A stretch of 64,000 nucleotides of DNA, from positions 2,528,241-2,592,240 of the forward strand of contig NZ_CH672427.1 in the NCBI RefSeq assembly GCF_000153205.1, in the 5' to 3' direction. The first letter of the stretch is position 1. Each line of letters starts with the position of its first letter. Shown piece after piece: positions 1-12,647 of the stretch. The notes under the pieces are model-generated. The model did no database searches. It was given only the letters and a program-made list of their open reading frames with translations, and was not told the DNA's origin. Both the position numbers and the translations under genes were made by a program. The stretch comes from Nitrococcus mobilis Nb-231. GTDB lineage: Bacteria; Pseudomonadota; Gammaproteobacteria; Nitrococcales; Nitrococcaceae.

Positions 1-1521
1 TTAAAGACGCGCTATGGTGTGGATCACCCCAAGGCTCTGCGGTTGGATCTGAAGGCTGGTCTCGGCAGCGAGCAAATCTTTCGACGCGCCGGCGGCGTCC
101 CCTGGTCCGACCCTGTACCCGCGCTCTATACCCATGGCGGTTTCGAAGAGATTACGGGCGGCGTAGACGAGCAGCTGGTCACGGGATTCTTGAGCGATGA
201 CTGGGTCCTCGGTGGGGGGGGGCTACCGAGCGGGCCAACAGCCCGGTTTCGCCTCGCCGCCGACTTTCTCCGCGAGTACGAGCAGGAATATATCGCCTAC
301 TGGGACTCCCTGCTCAAGGATCTGGAGATTGTGCCGCTGGTGAGCGTGCAGCAGGCCAAGGCGGTGCTGTCCACTATCAGCGGGCCGACTTCGCCTCTTA
401 AGCAGCTGCTGCAGACCATCGATGCCCAAACCCATTTCCCGGAGCCGCAGCCGAAAAAGGCCGAGCAGGGGGGAAGGTTCAGTCGTTTGCTTGGAATGGC
501 CGAGCAAGCCCGAGCGAGCGTGGCGCGCCCGCGTCCCGGCAAGCGAATATCACAGCACTTTCAGTCGTTGCATCGTCTAGTAGCCGTAGGTGACGGGGGC
601 GCTCCGCCCATCGATCAGATCATTGGTGTCCTAGGCGAGCTGTATACCCAGTTGGACGCCATGGGGAGCGGTGTCGGTAATAAAGATCCGCTGGTCATAC
701 TCAGCCGTTCGGGAGGCCAGGATGCGCTGCGCCGGCTGCGAATGGAGGCGCAGCGCCAACCGGAGCCGTTGGGGCGTCTGCTCAGCCAGTTGGCGGGCAA
801 AGGACAGCAGATGGCCCTGCATAGTCTGCGCAGCGAGCTTAATCAAGCGTACCGCAATAACGTGTTACCCGAGTGTCGTGAGCTTGTGGAGGAGCGGTAT
901 CCATTTGACGAGAGCAGTAGCGTGGATATTCCGCTCAGCGACTTCGGTCGTTTGTTTGGTCCCAGTGGTGTATTCGAGACGTTTTTTACCGAGCATCTTG
1001 CACCGTTGGTCGATACCTCCAGGCAACGGTGGCGGTGGCGCAATGGGGTCCGGCTCGGCATGCCTGACTCTGTATTAGTGCAATTCCGTCGGGCGCGCGA
1101 GATCCGCAATGTGTTCTTCGCCGCTGGCAAAGAGGCGCCTTCGCTGGGCTTCAGCCTGACACCGCAATACCTGGACGCGCGGGTACGTCGCTTCACACTG
1201 AATGTCGATGGCGCGTCGCTGGTCTACCGTCATGGTCCACCTCGCCCGCTGCGCGTTCAGTGGCCGGGTGAGAAGGAGGGCCGGGTGATCGCCGAGTTCG
1301 AGGACCGTAGCGGACATCGCCCCAGTGCGCTGTTCGAGGGGCCGTGGGCATGGTTCCGGGCCCTGCAGAGCGCGAGCGTTTCCCGGCAGTCGGATGTGAG
1401 CTATCTCGCCATGTTCGCTGCAGGGGGCTACGATGCCCGTCTGCGAGTTGAGTTCGAGAGCATGCGCAACCCGTTGCGCTTCCGGGACTGGGCGCGGTTC
1501 CACTGCCCGGGGAGTCTGTGA
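1..1521 (+). CDS. tssM: T6SS inner-membrane protein TssM (IcmF), C-terminal part
   Basis: The reading frame is open to the left edge of the window, so only about the last 505 residues are seen; the family is usually 1,100-1,300 residues long. TssM spans the inner membrane and, with TssL and TssJ, anchors the type VI secretion machine to the envelope. The visible part is the periplasmic C-terminal region. It includes a typical end with PRPLRVQWPGEKEG, GPWAWFRALQ and a final PLRFRDWARFHCP-like stretch, which matches the IcmF C-terminal domain. The first in-frame start-like codon (GTG at 19) is internal and not the true start. The gene ends three bases before the TagF-PppA fusion, so they are probably co-transcribed. 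Identification rests on C-terminal similarity plus the T6SS genes that follow. Confidence 0.9.
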   Translation, partial: LKTRYGVDHPKALRLDLKAGLGSEQIFRRAGGVPWSDPVPALYTHGGFEEITGGVDEQLVTGFLSDDWVLGGGGLPSGPTARFRLAADFLREYEQEYIAYWDSLLKDLEIVPLVSVQQAKAVLSTISGPTSPLKQLLQTIDAQTHFPEPQPKKAEQGGRFSRLLGMAEQARASVARPRPGKRISQHFQSLHRLVAVGDGGAPPIDQIIGVLGELYTQLDAMGSGVGNKDPLVILSRSGGQDALRRLRMEAQRQPEPLGRLLSQLAGKGQQMALHSLRSELNQAYRNNVLPECRELVEERYPFDESSSVDIPLSDFGRLFGPSGVFETFFTEHLAPLVDTSRQRWRWRNGVRLGMPDSVLVQFRRAREIRNVFFAAGKEAPSLGFSLTPQYLDARVRRFTLNVDGASLVYRHGPPRPLRVQWPGEKEGRVIAEFEDRSGHRPSALFEGPWAWFRALQSASVSRQSDVSYLAMFAAGGYDARLRVEFESMRNPLRFRDWARFHCPGSL

Positions 1522-1524
1522 GGC

Positions 1525-3033
1525 ATGGTTGGGGTAGGCGCGCTCGGTTTCTATGGCAAGCTCCCCAGCCATGGGGACTTTGTTCGTCGGCGCGTGCCGC
1601 ATGAGTTCCTGACTGTGTGGGACGCTTGGTTGCAGCGGGTACTGCATGCCAGTCGCCAGCGCCTGAATGACCAATGGCTGGCAACTTACCTTACCAGTCC
1701 CATCTGGCGTTTCGCCATCGATCCTCCCGTGTGTGGCCGTTTGGCGTATACGGGCATTCTGATGCCCAGTGTCGATGCCATAGGCCGATATTTCCCCCTC
1801 TCTTTCGTAATGCCGTTACCTGTTGGGATGAGCCTGCCGAATCTGGCGGTAGAGAACGCAGACTGGTTTGCCCAGATGGAAAGACTGGCGTTGAGCGTCC
1901 TGGAGCAGGACGTCGAGTTCAGGCTCGATGACTTTGATCGGCAGGTTGCGGCGCTGGGGCGGGAGTTCATGCCGCGCACTCTCCTGCAGGACGAGTGGCA
2001 GCCGCCGCCTGGCAGAGGTGAGCCCCTGTGTTTCGATATTGGCGGTATGAGCGAGATGCCGTTCTCCATGCTCAGTGTGCTTCATGGGCAGCTGTCGCGC
2101 GAGCGCGGCGGCTACAGTCTTTGGTGGTCAGAGGGATCAGAGCGAATCGGCCCTTGCTGGTTTATCTATAGCGGTTTGCCGGATGGCGAGCGGTTCGTGG
2201 CTGCGTTGGACGGTGCGTGGGGTCAGCACGACTGGCGCAGGCAGAAAATTCGGTGGAATAACCTGGCTTCAGTACCGGAAGCAAGCCCGTCGCTGCAGCC
2301 TCTGTCCTACCGTTCCAGTGTGCGAACGCACCCAGGTAACGTGCGAACCGTCAATGAGGATGCCTTCTTGGAGCGAGCGGATTACGGAATCTGGGCGGTC
2401 GCCGACGGTGTAGGTGGTCAGGCGGCTGGAACGCAGGCCAGTCGCATGGTAGTCGATGGTCTTCGCGCCGTAGAAGGTGGCGGCGAGCTACAAGATCGGG
2501 TGAACGGAGTCCGGAAGAGCTTGCTCCGGGTCAATGAGCGCCTAGTGTATCTGGGCGAGCGACCTGTGGACTCCGTGCAGAGTGCGAGTACGGTGGCTGC
2601 ACTGGTGACGGGGTTGGCCGGCTGTTGCTATGTATGGGCCGGCGATAGCCGGATTTATCGATTGCGGGGAGGTCGGCTTCTCCGCTGCACCCGCGACCAT
2701 AGCTTGGTTCAGACCTTGGTGGACGAGGGCAGAGTGGCAGATGATGACGCCTTGAAGCACCCGCAGGCGAATGTGATAACGCGAGCGATCGGTGCGAGTG
2801 GCGATCTCGTGCTAGAAGTGGCGTATGCCGATCTGATGCCAGGCGACCGGTTTCTTCTCTGCTCGGATGGCGTGCATAGTAATGCCACCGACAGTGAGCT
2901 GGAGCAGTTGCTCTCGCGAGGCGACTGCGAAGGAGCCTGCGAGCGCGTTATGGCGCTGGTGTTGTCACGGGAGGCGAGGGATAACCTCACCGCCGTGGTG
3001 GTGGATGTAGATGAGGCGCTGCATGGCGGATGA
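1525..3033 (+). CDS. TagF-PppA fusion: T6SS accessory protein joined to a PP2C phosphatase
   Basis: This 502-residue protein joins two T6SS post-translational regulators. Residues 1 to about 235 are TagF/ImpM-like (opening GFYGKLPSHGDFVRRRVP). Residues from about 255 to the end are a PP2C-type Ser/Thr phosphatase with NEDAF near 277, ADGVGG at 293-298, WAGDSRIYR and CSDGVH metal-site motifs. In known systems PppA removes phosphate added by PpkA to Fha-type targets, and TagF represses assembly. A fusion implies both brakes act together. It starts three bases after tssM and overlaps ppkA by 11 bp, so the three form one operon. TagF-PppA fusions are known in some bacteria, so this is not unique. 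All phosphatase metal motifs appear intact. Confidence 0.93.
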   Translation: MVGVGALGFYGKLPSHGDFVRRRVPHEFLTVWDAWLQRVLHASRQRLNDQWLATYLTSPIWRFAIDPPVCGRLAYTGILMPSVDAIGRYFPLSFVMPLPVGMSLPNLAVENADWFAQMERLALSVLEQDVEFRLDDFDRQVAALGREFMPRTLLQDEWQPPPGRGEPLCFDIGGMSEMPFSMLSVLHGQLSRERGGYSLWWSEGSERIGPCWFIYSGLPDGERFVAALDGAWGQHDWRRQKIRWNNLASVPEASPSLQPLSYRSSVRTHPGNVRTVNEDAFLERADYGIWAVADGVGGQAAGTQASRMVVDGLRAVEGGGELQDRVNGVRKSLLRVNERLVYLGERPVDSVQSASTVAALVTGLAGCCYVWAGDSRIYRLRGGRLLRCTRDHSLVQTLVDEGRVADDDALKHPQANVITRAIGASGDLVLEVAYADLMPGDRFLLCSDGVHSNATDSELEQLLSRGDCEGACERVMALVLSREARDNLTAVVVDVDEALHGG

Positions 3034-4828
3034 GCGGAGGGCTGTGACTGATGATACGGGCGCCATCGAGGCGTTGCGCCGCGCGTTGCAGCGCTACGTT
3101 GGATGGGGCGACGGGTGGGAGGAGGTGTTCAGCTGCCTGGAAACGGCGGCGCGACGCCAGGGACGTTCGCCCGCCGCGATTCTAATCGGCTGGGATGGAC
3201 CACCACGGCTCGACGAAGAGCAGCGCCGCTGGCTGCTGGAAGCGCTGTCCCGTTACGCTGCGGATGCCACTGTGGTCGAGGCGACGGCCGCACCACCGGC
3301 ATCGGATACATCTGTTACCCGAATTGCGTCGAAATCCGCAGCGCATGCCGCCGCTGACCCGGACCGGACCCGCTCTTCCTCCAGCGAGATAACTTCCCGA
3401 AGCCTCCCGGTGGGCTCGACGCCCTCGCCTCCTGCACCGACCATGGGAGCGGGGACAGGTGGCGGCGAGCGCACTTGGGCCTATCCCGCAGACTGGCGGG
3501 ATACGCGATCGGGCGAGCTCGGCCCGGGCTCGATGCTCAAGCAGCGCTTTGTGCTGGAGGAGCTGATCGGCCATGGTGGTATGGGTGCGGTCTATCGGGC
3601 GCGGGACCTGCGCAAGGTGGAGGCCGAGGATCGCGATCCTTTTGTGGCGCTCAAGCTGTTGAACGATGAGTTCCGGGATCATCCCGACGCTTTAGTTGCC
3701 CTGCAGCGGGAAGCCAAGAAAGCTCAAACGCTGGCGCACCCCAACATTAGCACCGTCTACGACTTTGATCGCGACGGCGCGACCGTTTTCCTCAGCATGG
3801 AATTCTTGCAGGGCGCGGCGCTGGACCGCGTTATCCGCGAACGCGCCGCGTTCGGCCTACCGCAGAAGGAGGCGCTGCGCCTGACCGACCGTATGGCACG
3901 CGGACTCGCTTACGCCCACCAGGAAGGATTCGTCCACTCGGATTTCAAGCCGGGCAATGTATTCCTCACTAAAGAGGGAAACATCAAGATCCTTGACTTT
4001 GGTATTGCTCGTGCGGCCAATGTGCCTTCGGGCGATGGGGATCAGACCCGTTTCGACCCGGCGACGATCGGTGCCATTACCCCAGCCTACGCCAGCCCGC
4101 AGATGCATGCCGGCGAGCCGCCGGAGCCGGCCGACGACGTCTATGCGCTGGCCTGTGTCGCCTATGAGCTTTTGACCGGCCGGCATCCGTTTCTGGATTC
4201 CTCCGGGCGCAAGATCTCGGCTGATGAGGCGATGCACCAAGGGCTGCAGCCGGCCCCGATCCGAGGCGTTTCCAAGCGCGTCAACCGGGCGATCGCCAGA
4301 GGGCTCGCCTTCGAGCGAGCCGCGCGCTTTGTCAATGCGGGGGCCTTTTTGGATGCCGTTAAGGAGCCGCGCAGACTTCGCCGCTTTATCGTGCCCGTTA
4401 TAGGGCTGCTCGTGTTGCTGGTGGCCGTGTCGGGGTGGATCATCATCCACGAGAGCAGTGTGTTCCTATCGCTCAACGACTTGCCGCCGGCGCTTGGAGA
4501 ATCTCGGGCGCTGATTCTCCAAGGCAACGAATACATGAAGCTTGGTGAGGTCGCTCAAGCGCATAAGGCCTACGCTCAGGCGTGGGATAGCGCGGATGTG
4601 CGCGACGATGTGAGTGCGCGAGCGCGCTCGCGACTCAAAGTCATCGTGGACCGTCGGGTGGACGAGGTGATCGGTTACTACCTTCAGCAGGCTCAGCGGG
4701 AGGATACAGACACGTTTACGCTTGAAGTGCTGCGTTTGGCCCTGGAGTCGCTGCAGCGTGGTGAGCTGGGCATGAGAAGGCAGGACATAGAACGCGCGCT
4801 ACAGCAGATCAACGCCCGACTCGAATGA
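3023..4828 (+). CDS. PpkA-type membrane Ser/Thr protein kinase of the T6SS
   Basis: Starting at ATG 3023 gives 601 residues; an in-frame ATG at 3011 is possible, but the ATGAGG ribosome-site-like sequence favours 3023. The N-terminal ~170 residues are polar and low in complexity. The kinase domain follows: glycine loop IGHGGMGAVYRA, catalytic lysine in VALKLLN (K211), catalytic loop HSDFKPGN (D307), DFGIA, and an APE-like segment ITPAYASPQ. A single membrane segment (IVPVIGLLVLLVAVSGWIII) lies near residues 458-477, followed by a helical, probably periplasmic, tail. The catalytic loop reads HSD rather than HRD, so this is a non-RD kinase. Position after TagF-PppA marks it as the T6SS threonine phosphorylation kinase. 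Its 3' end overlaps the convergent lipoprotein gene by 20 bp. Confidence 0.9.
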   Translation: MADERRAVTDDTGAIEALRRALQRYVGWGDGWEEVFSCLETAARRQGRSPAAILIGWDGPPRLDEEQRRWLLEALSRYAADATVVEATAAPPASDTSVTRIASKSAAHAAADPDRTRSSSSEITSRSLPVGSTPSPPAPTMGAGTGGGERTWAYPADWRDTRSGELGPGSMLKQRFVLEELIGHGGMGAVYRARDLRKVEAEDRDPFVALKLLNDEFRDHPDALVALQREAKKAQTLAHPNISTVYDFDRDGATVFLSMEFLQGAALDRVIRERAAFGLPQKEALRLTDRMARGLAYAHQEGFVHSDFKPGNVFLTKEGNIKILDFGIARAANVPSGDGDQTRFDPATIGAITPAYASPQMHAGEPPEPADDVYALACVAYELLTGRHPFLDSSGRKISADEAMHQGLQPAPIRGVSKRVNRAIARGLAFERAARFVNAGAFLDAVKEPRRLRRFIVPVIGLLVLLVAVSGWIIIHESSVFLSLNDLPPALGESRALILQGNEYMKLGEVAQAHKAYAQAWDSADVRDDVSARARSRLKVIVDRRVDEVIGYYLQQAQREDTDTFTLEVLRLALESLQRGELGMRRQDIERALQQINARLE

Positions 4829-5702
4829 GCGCGAGGCGCAGCTCGGCCAGGATCTGCGGCCAAATTTGCTCCCAGCAGCACCGGTGATTGAACTCCGTGA
4901 AGACGCGAATCTCGGCGGCCGACTCTCTCCTAATGCCGGCCCGAGTAACCGCTGCGGGAACAATGTGATCGTGACCGCCGACTAGATGCCACTGCAGTAT
5001 CGTCGATGGCAGCGGGAGCAGCGTTGTGGGGTCTAACGAGCGGGTAAGGGGAAGGTATTGGTGGTGGGCGGTCCACCGTCGATGGTCGAGGTTGGCTGCG
5101 ATAGTGACCAAGGCAAGTACATCATCGCGACGCTGAGCCACGAGTCGGGCAAGGGTACCGCCGCCGCTGTAGCCGATAAGTACCAGCTTGTTTGCTCCAA
5201 GGCGGGTGCGGGCGGTGTCCAGCCCGCGGCTCATCGCCTCTACGACCTGATCGGAATAGCGGCCGTAGGTCCATAGCGCCGGATCGCATACCTCCGGCAT
5301 GGTCTCGTGTCCGTAGCAAGGTCGGTTCAGTTGCAAGCTTGGCGCAGGATCGAGTGCCATCAGCCGCAAGGCCAGCGCGTGCCGTGGACTGGGATCGGCC
5401 GCCGGGTATCGGCCCTGCATCCATGGCGTTCCATCGCCGCTGAAGTAGACGTGAAGGGGTTGTTCGTCGGCATCGTGCCGGAGGGCGAGATAAACGATGA
5501 GCTTGTAACGGCCTGTATCGATGGCCGCAAGGGAAAACCCGTGAGCCTCAGCGGTCTCTGAGAGCCGAGCGCCTGGAGTGGCGCAGCCGGTTACCAGCAT
5601 TATACTGAACCAAAAGAAGGCAAGATAGGATCCGCAGAGGCGGGGGTAGATCCCTGCAGGCTTGATAATGATTCGTGGCTCTGTGCGTCGCCGTCCTAGC
5701 AT
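4809..5702 (-). CDS. Predicted lipoprotein of the alpha/beta hydrolase fold
   Basis: The 297-residue product has a long signal sequence ending in a lipobox, LVTGC, with the lipidated cysteine at about residue 40. The mature part has the nucleophile elbow GYSGGG (Ser179), a likely acid in GGHDHIVP and a likely base in FNHRCCW, so a Ser-Asp-His hydrolase is expected in the periplasm, tethered to a membrane. The substrate is unknown; esterase, lipase or peptidase are all possible. It runs opposite to the T6SS genes and its 3' end overlaps ppkA, so it is not in that operon. It is divergent from the caspase-like lipoprotein gene, and the two may share the region around 5703-5819. A link to T6SS (effector, immunity or envelope role) is suggested only by position. 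Confidence 0.7.
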   Translation of the reverse strand: MLGRRRTEPRIIIKPAGIYPRLCGSYLAFFWFSIMLVTGCATPGARLSETAEAHGFSLAAIDTGRYKLIVYLALRHDADEQPLHVYFSGDGTPWMQGRYPAADPSPRHALALRLMALDPAPSLQLNRPCYGHETMPEVCDPALWTYGRYSDQVVEAMSRGLDTARTRLGANKLVLIGYSGGGTLARLVAQRRDDVLALVTIAANLDHRRWTAHHQYLPLTRSLDPTTLLPLPSTILQWHLVGGHDHIVPAAVTRAGIRRESAAEIRVFTEFNHRCCWEQIWPQILAELRLALIRVGR

Positions 5703-5819
5703 TTTGAACCGCTGTTGGGAGGTTCTTTTGCTAAAAAGATACTAGCTCAGCCGGAAGGAAACAGGCAGGCAGCCGTGAGACTATTTTCATTCATTTCTCC
5801 CAAGAGTCTGATTTGGCCC

Positions 5820-7463
5820 ATGGCTCGTTCCGGAGGCTGGGGGAGTGCTCTGGCGCTGATCGTGCTGATCGGTGGTTGCGCCGCCGGTGGCCCCGATTGG
5901 AGGAGTGCTGGCGAGGCGGCACGAGAGGGATCCGCGTCGGTGGACGACCTCCAAATTGTCGACTGTCTGCTGCCGGGGCAAGTGCGTAAGCTGGGCAAGA
6001 TGACCTACCTGACAGCCCGCCGGCCGGTGCGCACAACGGCGGTGGATTGCCGGATCCGTGGCGGCGAGTACGTTGCCTATGACCGAGCGGATTACCGCTC
6101 GGCGCTGAATGTTTGGCTGGAGCGTGCCGAGGCGGGCGAGGCTGAGGCGCAGAACTATGTTGGCGAGATCTTCGAAAAGGGTTTGGGACGTGAGTCTGAC
6201 TACGTATCGGCGGCGCAGTGGTACCGCAAGGCGGCTGAGCAGGACTATACACGAGCCCAAATCAATTTGGGCTACCTCTATGAGAAAGGGCTTGGGGTCG
6301 AGCGAAAGATCGCCACTGCTCTGAATTGGTACCGGCGCGCCTCCGGACTCTCCGGCGACAAGCTTGTCTACAATTCAGAACTTGAGAAGGCAGTAGCGGA
6401 GCAGCGCAAGGAGCTCCAGGCAAAGATCGAAGAGGCACAACAGCAGGCAGAGGTGCTGAATAGACAGCTCCAACGCCTGACGGAGGACCGAATAGCACTG
6501 CAGCGACAAGGGGAGTCCGCAGCGGTCCAGTTGGCTGCCGCCCAGCAGCAGATTAAGACACTAAAGCAGCTCTATGCCCGTGCCCGCAGGGAGCGCCAAG
6601 ACTCTGAGAAACAGCTTTCATCGTTCCCGAAGGCGCGCTCGAACGTCGTTCCCCGTCCGAGTCGGCAGCCCCGTGTGGAGCAGGATACGCGGATACTGCA
6701 CGACATCAATTTCGGTCGCTACTACGCGCTGATCATTGGCAATCAGGACTATCTGTACCTTGAGGATCTGGACTCGCCCATGGCCGACGCAAGGCGTATG
6801 CAGCAGATCCTGGAGCAGCGCTACGGTTTTAGTACCTTTCTGCTGCCAAATGCGGACGAGAAGCAGATTCTCAATGCCCTCAACGACCTATACGACCAAC
6901 TAGGGCCGCAGGACAATCTACTGATCTATTACGCGGGCCACGGTAATCTGAGCGAACGTGACGAAGGCCGTCGGCGCCGTGGCTACTGGCTGCCCGTAAA
7001 CGCCCAACCCAACCGATTTGCGAACTGGATCAACAACTCCGTCGTCAGCGACCACCTTGATCGCATACGGGCTCGCTCGATCATCGTGGTGGCTGACTCA
7101 TGCTACGCTGGGACCATGGCGTCCGAGCGCAGCCCCTTACTTCTCGGCAGTGCTCAGGCTCAGCTTTCCGAGGAGGGGATCAGGCAGGGTATAGCGCGTC
7201 GCTCCCGCATGGTGATTTCCTCCGGCGGCGTGCAACCGGTGCTCGATACTCTGGACGGGCAGCATTCCCTGTTCGCCCGGTCCTTGATCGGTGTGCTCAA
7301 GTCCAACGATCAGATTCTGCGGGACAATATGTTATTCGCTCGGGTGGCGGTCAACGTGCGGCGTCGAGCTCAGGCGAACGGCGTTGAGCAAACCCCGGAG
7401 ATGCGCCCAATTCGGGCCGCCGGTCATGAAGGCGGTGACTTTTTTTTCGTTCCAGCGCGATAG
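5820..7463 (+). CDS. Lipoprotein with Sel1 repeats, coiled coil and caspase-like peptidase domain
   Basis: ATG 5820 gives a 547-residue protein with a clean lipoprotein signal (LIGGC, Cys20). Upstream in-frame starts (GTG 5775, TTG 5715) would bury that signal and are less likely. Residues about 105-175 hold two Sel1/TPR-like repeats (AAQWYRKAAEQ, YLYEKGLG). About 185-265 is a glutamine-rich coiled coil. About 300-510 is a caspase (peptidase C14) domain opening YYALIIGNQDY, with the catalytic dyad His374 in YYAGHGN and Cys428 in DSCYAG. Both catalytic residues are present, so it should be an active cysteine peptidase on the periplasmic side of a membrane. The substrate is unknown. It lies just past the T6SS regulatory genes, but its orientation and a separate leader leave a functional link unproven. 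Confidence 0.85.
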   Translation: MARSGGWGSALALIVLIGGCAAGGPDWRSAGEAAREGSASVDDLQIVDCLLPGQVRKLGKMTYLTARRPVRTTAVDCRIRGGEYVAYDRADYRSALNVWLERAEAGEAEAQNYVGEIFEKGLGRESDYVSAAQWYRKAAEQDYTRAQINLGYLYEKGLGVERKIATALNWYRRASGLSGDKLVYNSELEKAVAEQRKELQAKIEEAQQQAEVLNRQLQRLTEDRIALQRQGESAAVQLAAAQQQIKTLKQLYARARRERQDSEKQLSSFPKARSNVVPRPSRQPRVEQDTRILHDINFGRYYALIIGNQDYLYLEDLDSPMADARRMQQILEQRYGFSTFLLPNADEKQILNALNDLYDQLGPQDNLLIYYAGHGNLSERDEGRRRRGYWLPVNAQPNRFANWINNSVVSDHLDRIRARSIIVVADSCYAGTMASERSPLLLGSAQAQLSEEGIRQGIARRSRMVISSGGVQPVLDTLDGQHSLFARSLIGVLKSNDQILRDNMLFARVAVNVRRRAQANGVEQTPEMRPIRAAGHEGGDFFFVPAR

Positions 7464-7575
7464 CCGAGGTTACCGCCTGCTTTACTGCGTCGGTGCGCGG
7501 CTAGGCAAGATTCTTGATGCTACAGTTGCAAATAATCATCGTCGATATGTCCAAGCCCTTATTGGATTGAACCCT

Positions 7576-8262
7576 GCAGTTTGGCCGGTGCGTTGGCCTC
7601 AGGGGTGATCATCGGCGCATTTCTCGGCATGGAGCCAGTGTTCGCAAGGACAGCGGCTTTTCCAGTCTGGAAATAGCGCTGTTCATGGCGCTGACGCTCT
7701 CCGGCGGTTTTTTGTTGCAGTGGCCTATCGGTCTGCTCTCGGACCGCTATAGCCGGCACAGCGTGCTCCCGGTGATCGCGTTATGCGTCGCCGCGCTCAG
7801 TGTGTCCATTACCTTTATTACGGGCCGCAGCACCGGTGCGGTCATTGCATTGGCTGTGCTCTGGGGCGCGTTTTCATTCACGCTCTACCCGCTCTCGGTT
7901 GCCCTGGTCAATGATTACGTGGACTCCTCTCAGTTCGTGCAGGTCAGTGCCGGCCTACTATTGGCCAGTTCTCTGGGCATGATCGCCGGCAGCTTGGTGG
8001 CGCTTGGGCAGCTCATGGCAGTTATGGGTGCCGGCGGGCTGTTTTGGACCGTGGTTGCGACCTCTTTCGGCCTGGCTTATTTACCGGGCTACGTCGGCGT
8101 AGGCAAAGGCCAAGAGGGCCCGCTGAACCCTCGCCCTATCAGGTTCTGCCGCGCAACTCTCCCTATGCCTCGACTTTGGATCCGCGTGGCGATGCGGTGT
8201 ACAACTGGAACTGGGTTTCGAAGACCCGTAAACGCCGGTGCCGAATTCCGACACGCAGGTGA
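7576..8262 (+). pseudogene. Decayed MFS transporter (C-terminal half, at least two frameshifts)
   Basis: Three frames together spell the second half of a major-facilitator transporter. 7576-7650 encodes ALASGVIIGAFLGMEPVFA. After a one-base shift near 7650 the frame gives SLEIALFMALTLSGGFLLQW and PIGLLSDRYSRH, then several membrane helices to about 8100. After a second shift near 8115 the frame gives PYQVLPRNSPYASTLDPR and stops at 8262. The order and content match one family (YcaD-like MFS, C-terminal half). No N-terminal half is present upstream, where the caspase gene ends at 7463. The gene is therefore a remnant of a once full transporter, not an expressed shorter protein, although the 204-codon middle frame (7685-8299) could be mistaken for a gene. 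Confidence 0.8.
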
Positions 8263-8446
8263 GGCCGGCTCGGTCGAAAGTGGCGGCGTTGGAAAATAGA
8301 GCAAGCTCCGCGTGGTGCGCGCGGCTCGCTCGCACAGAGTGGCACACTGGGCTCGCCTGCGGGGGCTCGGCCTGGAGGCGACTTGGCGTTGGCCGGTATT
8401 CAGCTTAGGATGCCATGCACCAGAGGCCGCAAGCGGAGGAGAATCG

Positions 8447-8836
8447 GTGCGTGCATTGCGCTTTACGCGGTTTTGGCAGGCCACCGCATGGCTGCTGCTG
8501 GCGGCGGTGGTGCTCATGTCCTTGATTCCCGGGCCGCCTAGCCCGCCGGTTCTGACCTGGGATAAATCCCAGCACGCCTTCTCCTGGGGTTTGCTTGCCT
8601 GGTGGTTTCTGCAAGCCTGGGAGGGGCGCCGTCCTGTGGGTTGGTGCCTGTTCCTGCTCGCGGCGGCGGCATTGGTGGAGCTGCTGCAAGGGACAACCGG
8701 TTACCGAGTCGCCGACTCGCTCGATATGCTCGCCAATACCGTGGGTTTGGTGATTGGCTTGATGCTCTGGTACACGCCAATAGGCGGTACTTTTCACTGG
8801 ATGGAGCACTGGGTATTCGGGCGGCCCTACCAATGA
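8447..8836 (+). CDS. VanZ-like small membrane protein
   Basis: A GTG at 8447 follows a strong ribosome site (GGAGGA at 8435-8440) and gives 129 residues. A longer in-frame start at 8312 would add a basic tail with no membrane character. The protein has four hydrophobic segments and the VanZ family pattern: LIPGPPSPP, then DKSQHAFSWGLLAWW, then LVELLQ and ADSLDMLANTVGLVIG. VanZ-like proteins are inner-membrane proteins of unclear role, first named for teicoplanin resistance but widespread in proteobacteria. The gene stands alone between an MFS remnant and the convergent hydantoinase gene. No resistance role should be inferred from the name. Confidence 0.75.
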   Translation: MRALRFTRFWQATAWLLLAAVVLMSLIPGPPSPPVLTWDKSQHAFSWGLLAWWFLQAWEGRRPVGWCLFLLAAAALVELLQGTTGYRVADSLDMLANTVGLVIGLMLWYTPIGGTFHWMEHWVFGRPYQ

Positions 8837-8913
8837 ACCGGTCGCTACCTGCGGAACCGCCGCGCCTTACGGAGGCTCCATAAGCGCCAAATAGGGTGGC
8901 CCATCAAGCGGGC

Positions 8914-12561
<3,648 letters not shown>

Positions 12562-12647
12562 TGGATGGCACCTTCTTGAGACATGTGCTCTGGGTGGGCG
12601 CTAAGCGGAGCTGAATTTCCCCTGAACCGATTGCTCGATATGATCGG

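Noticed and set aside
7685..8299. Intact 204-residue MFS-like protein
   Set aside because: Its start lies mid-helix in the family and its last 60 residues are out of frame. The correct continuation is in another frame.
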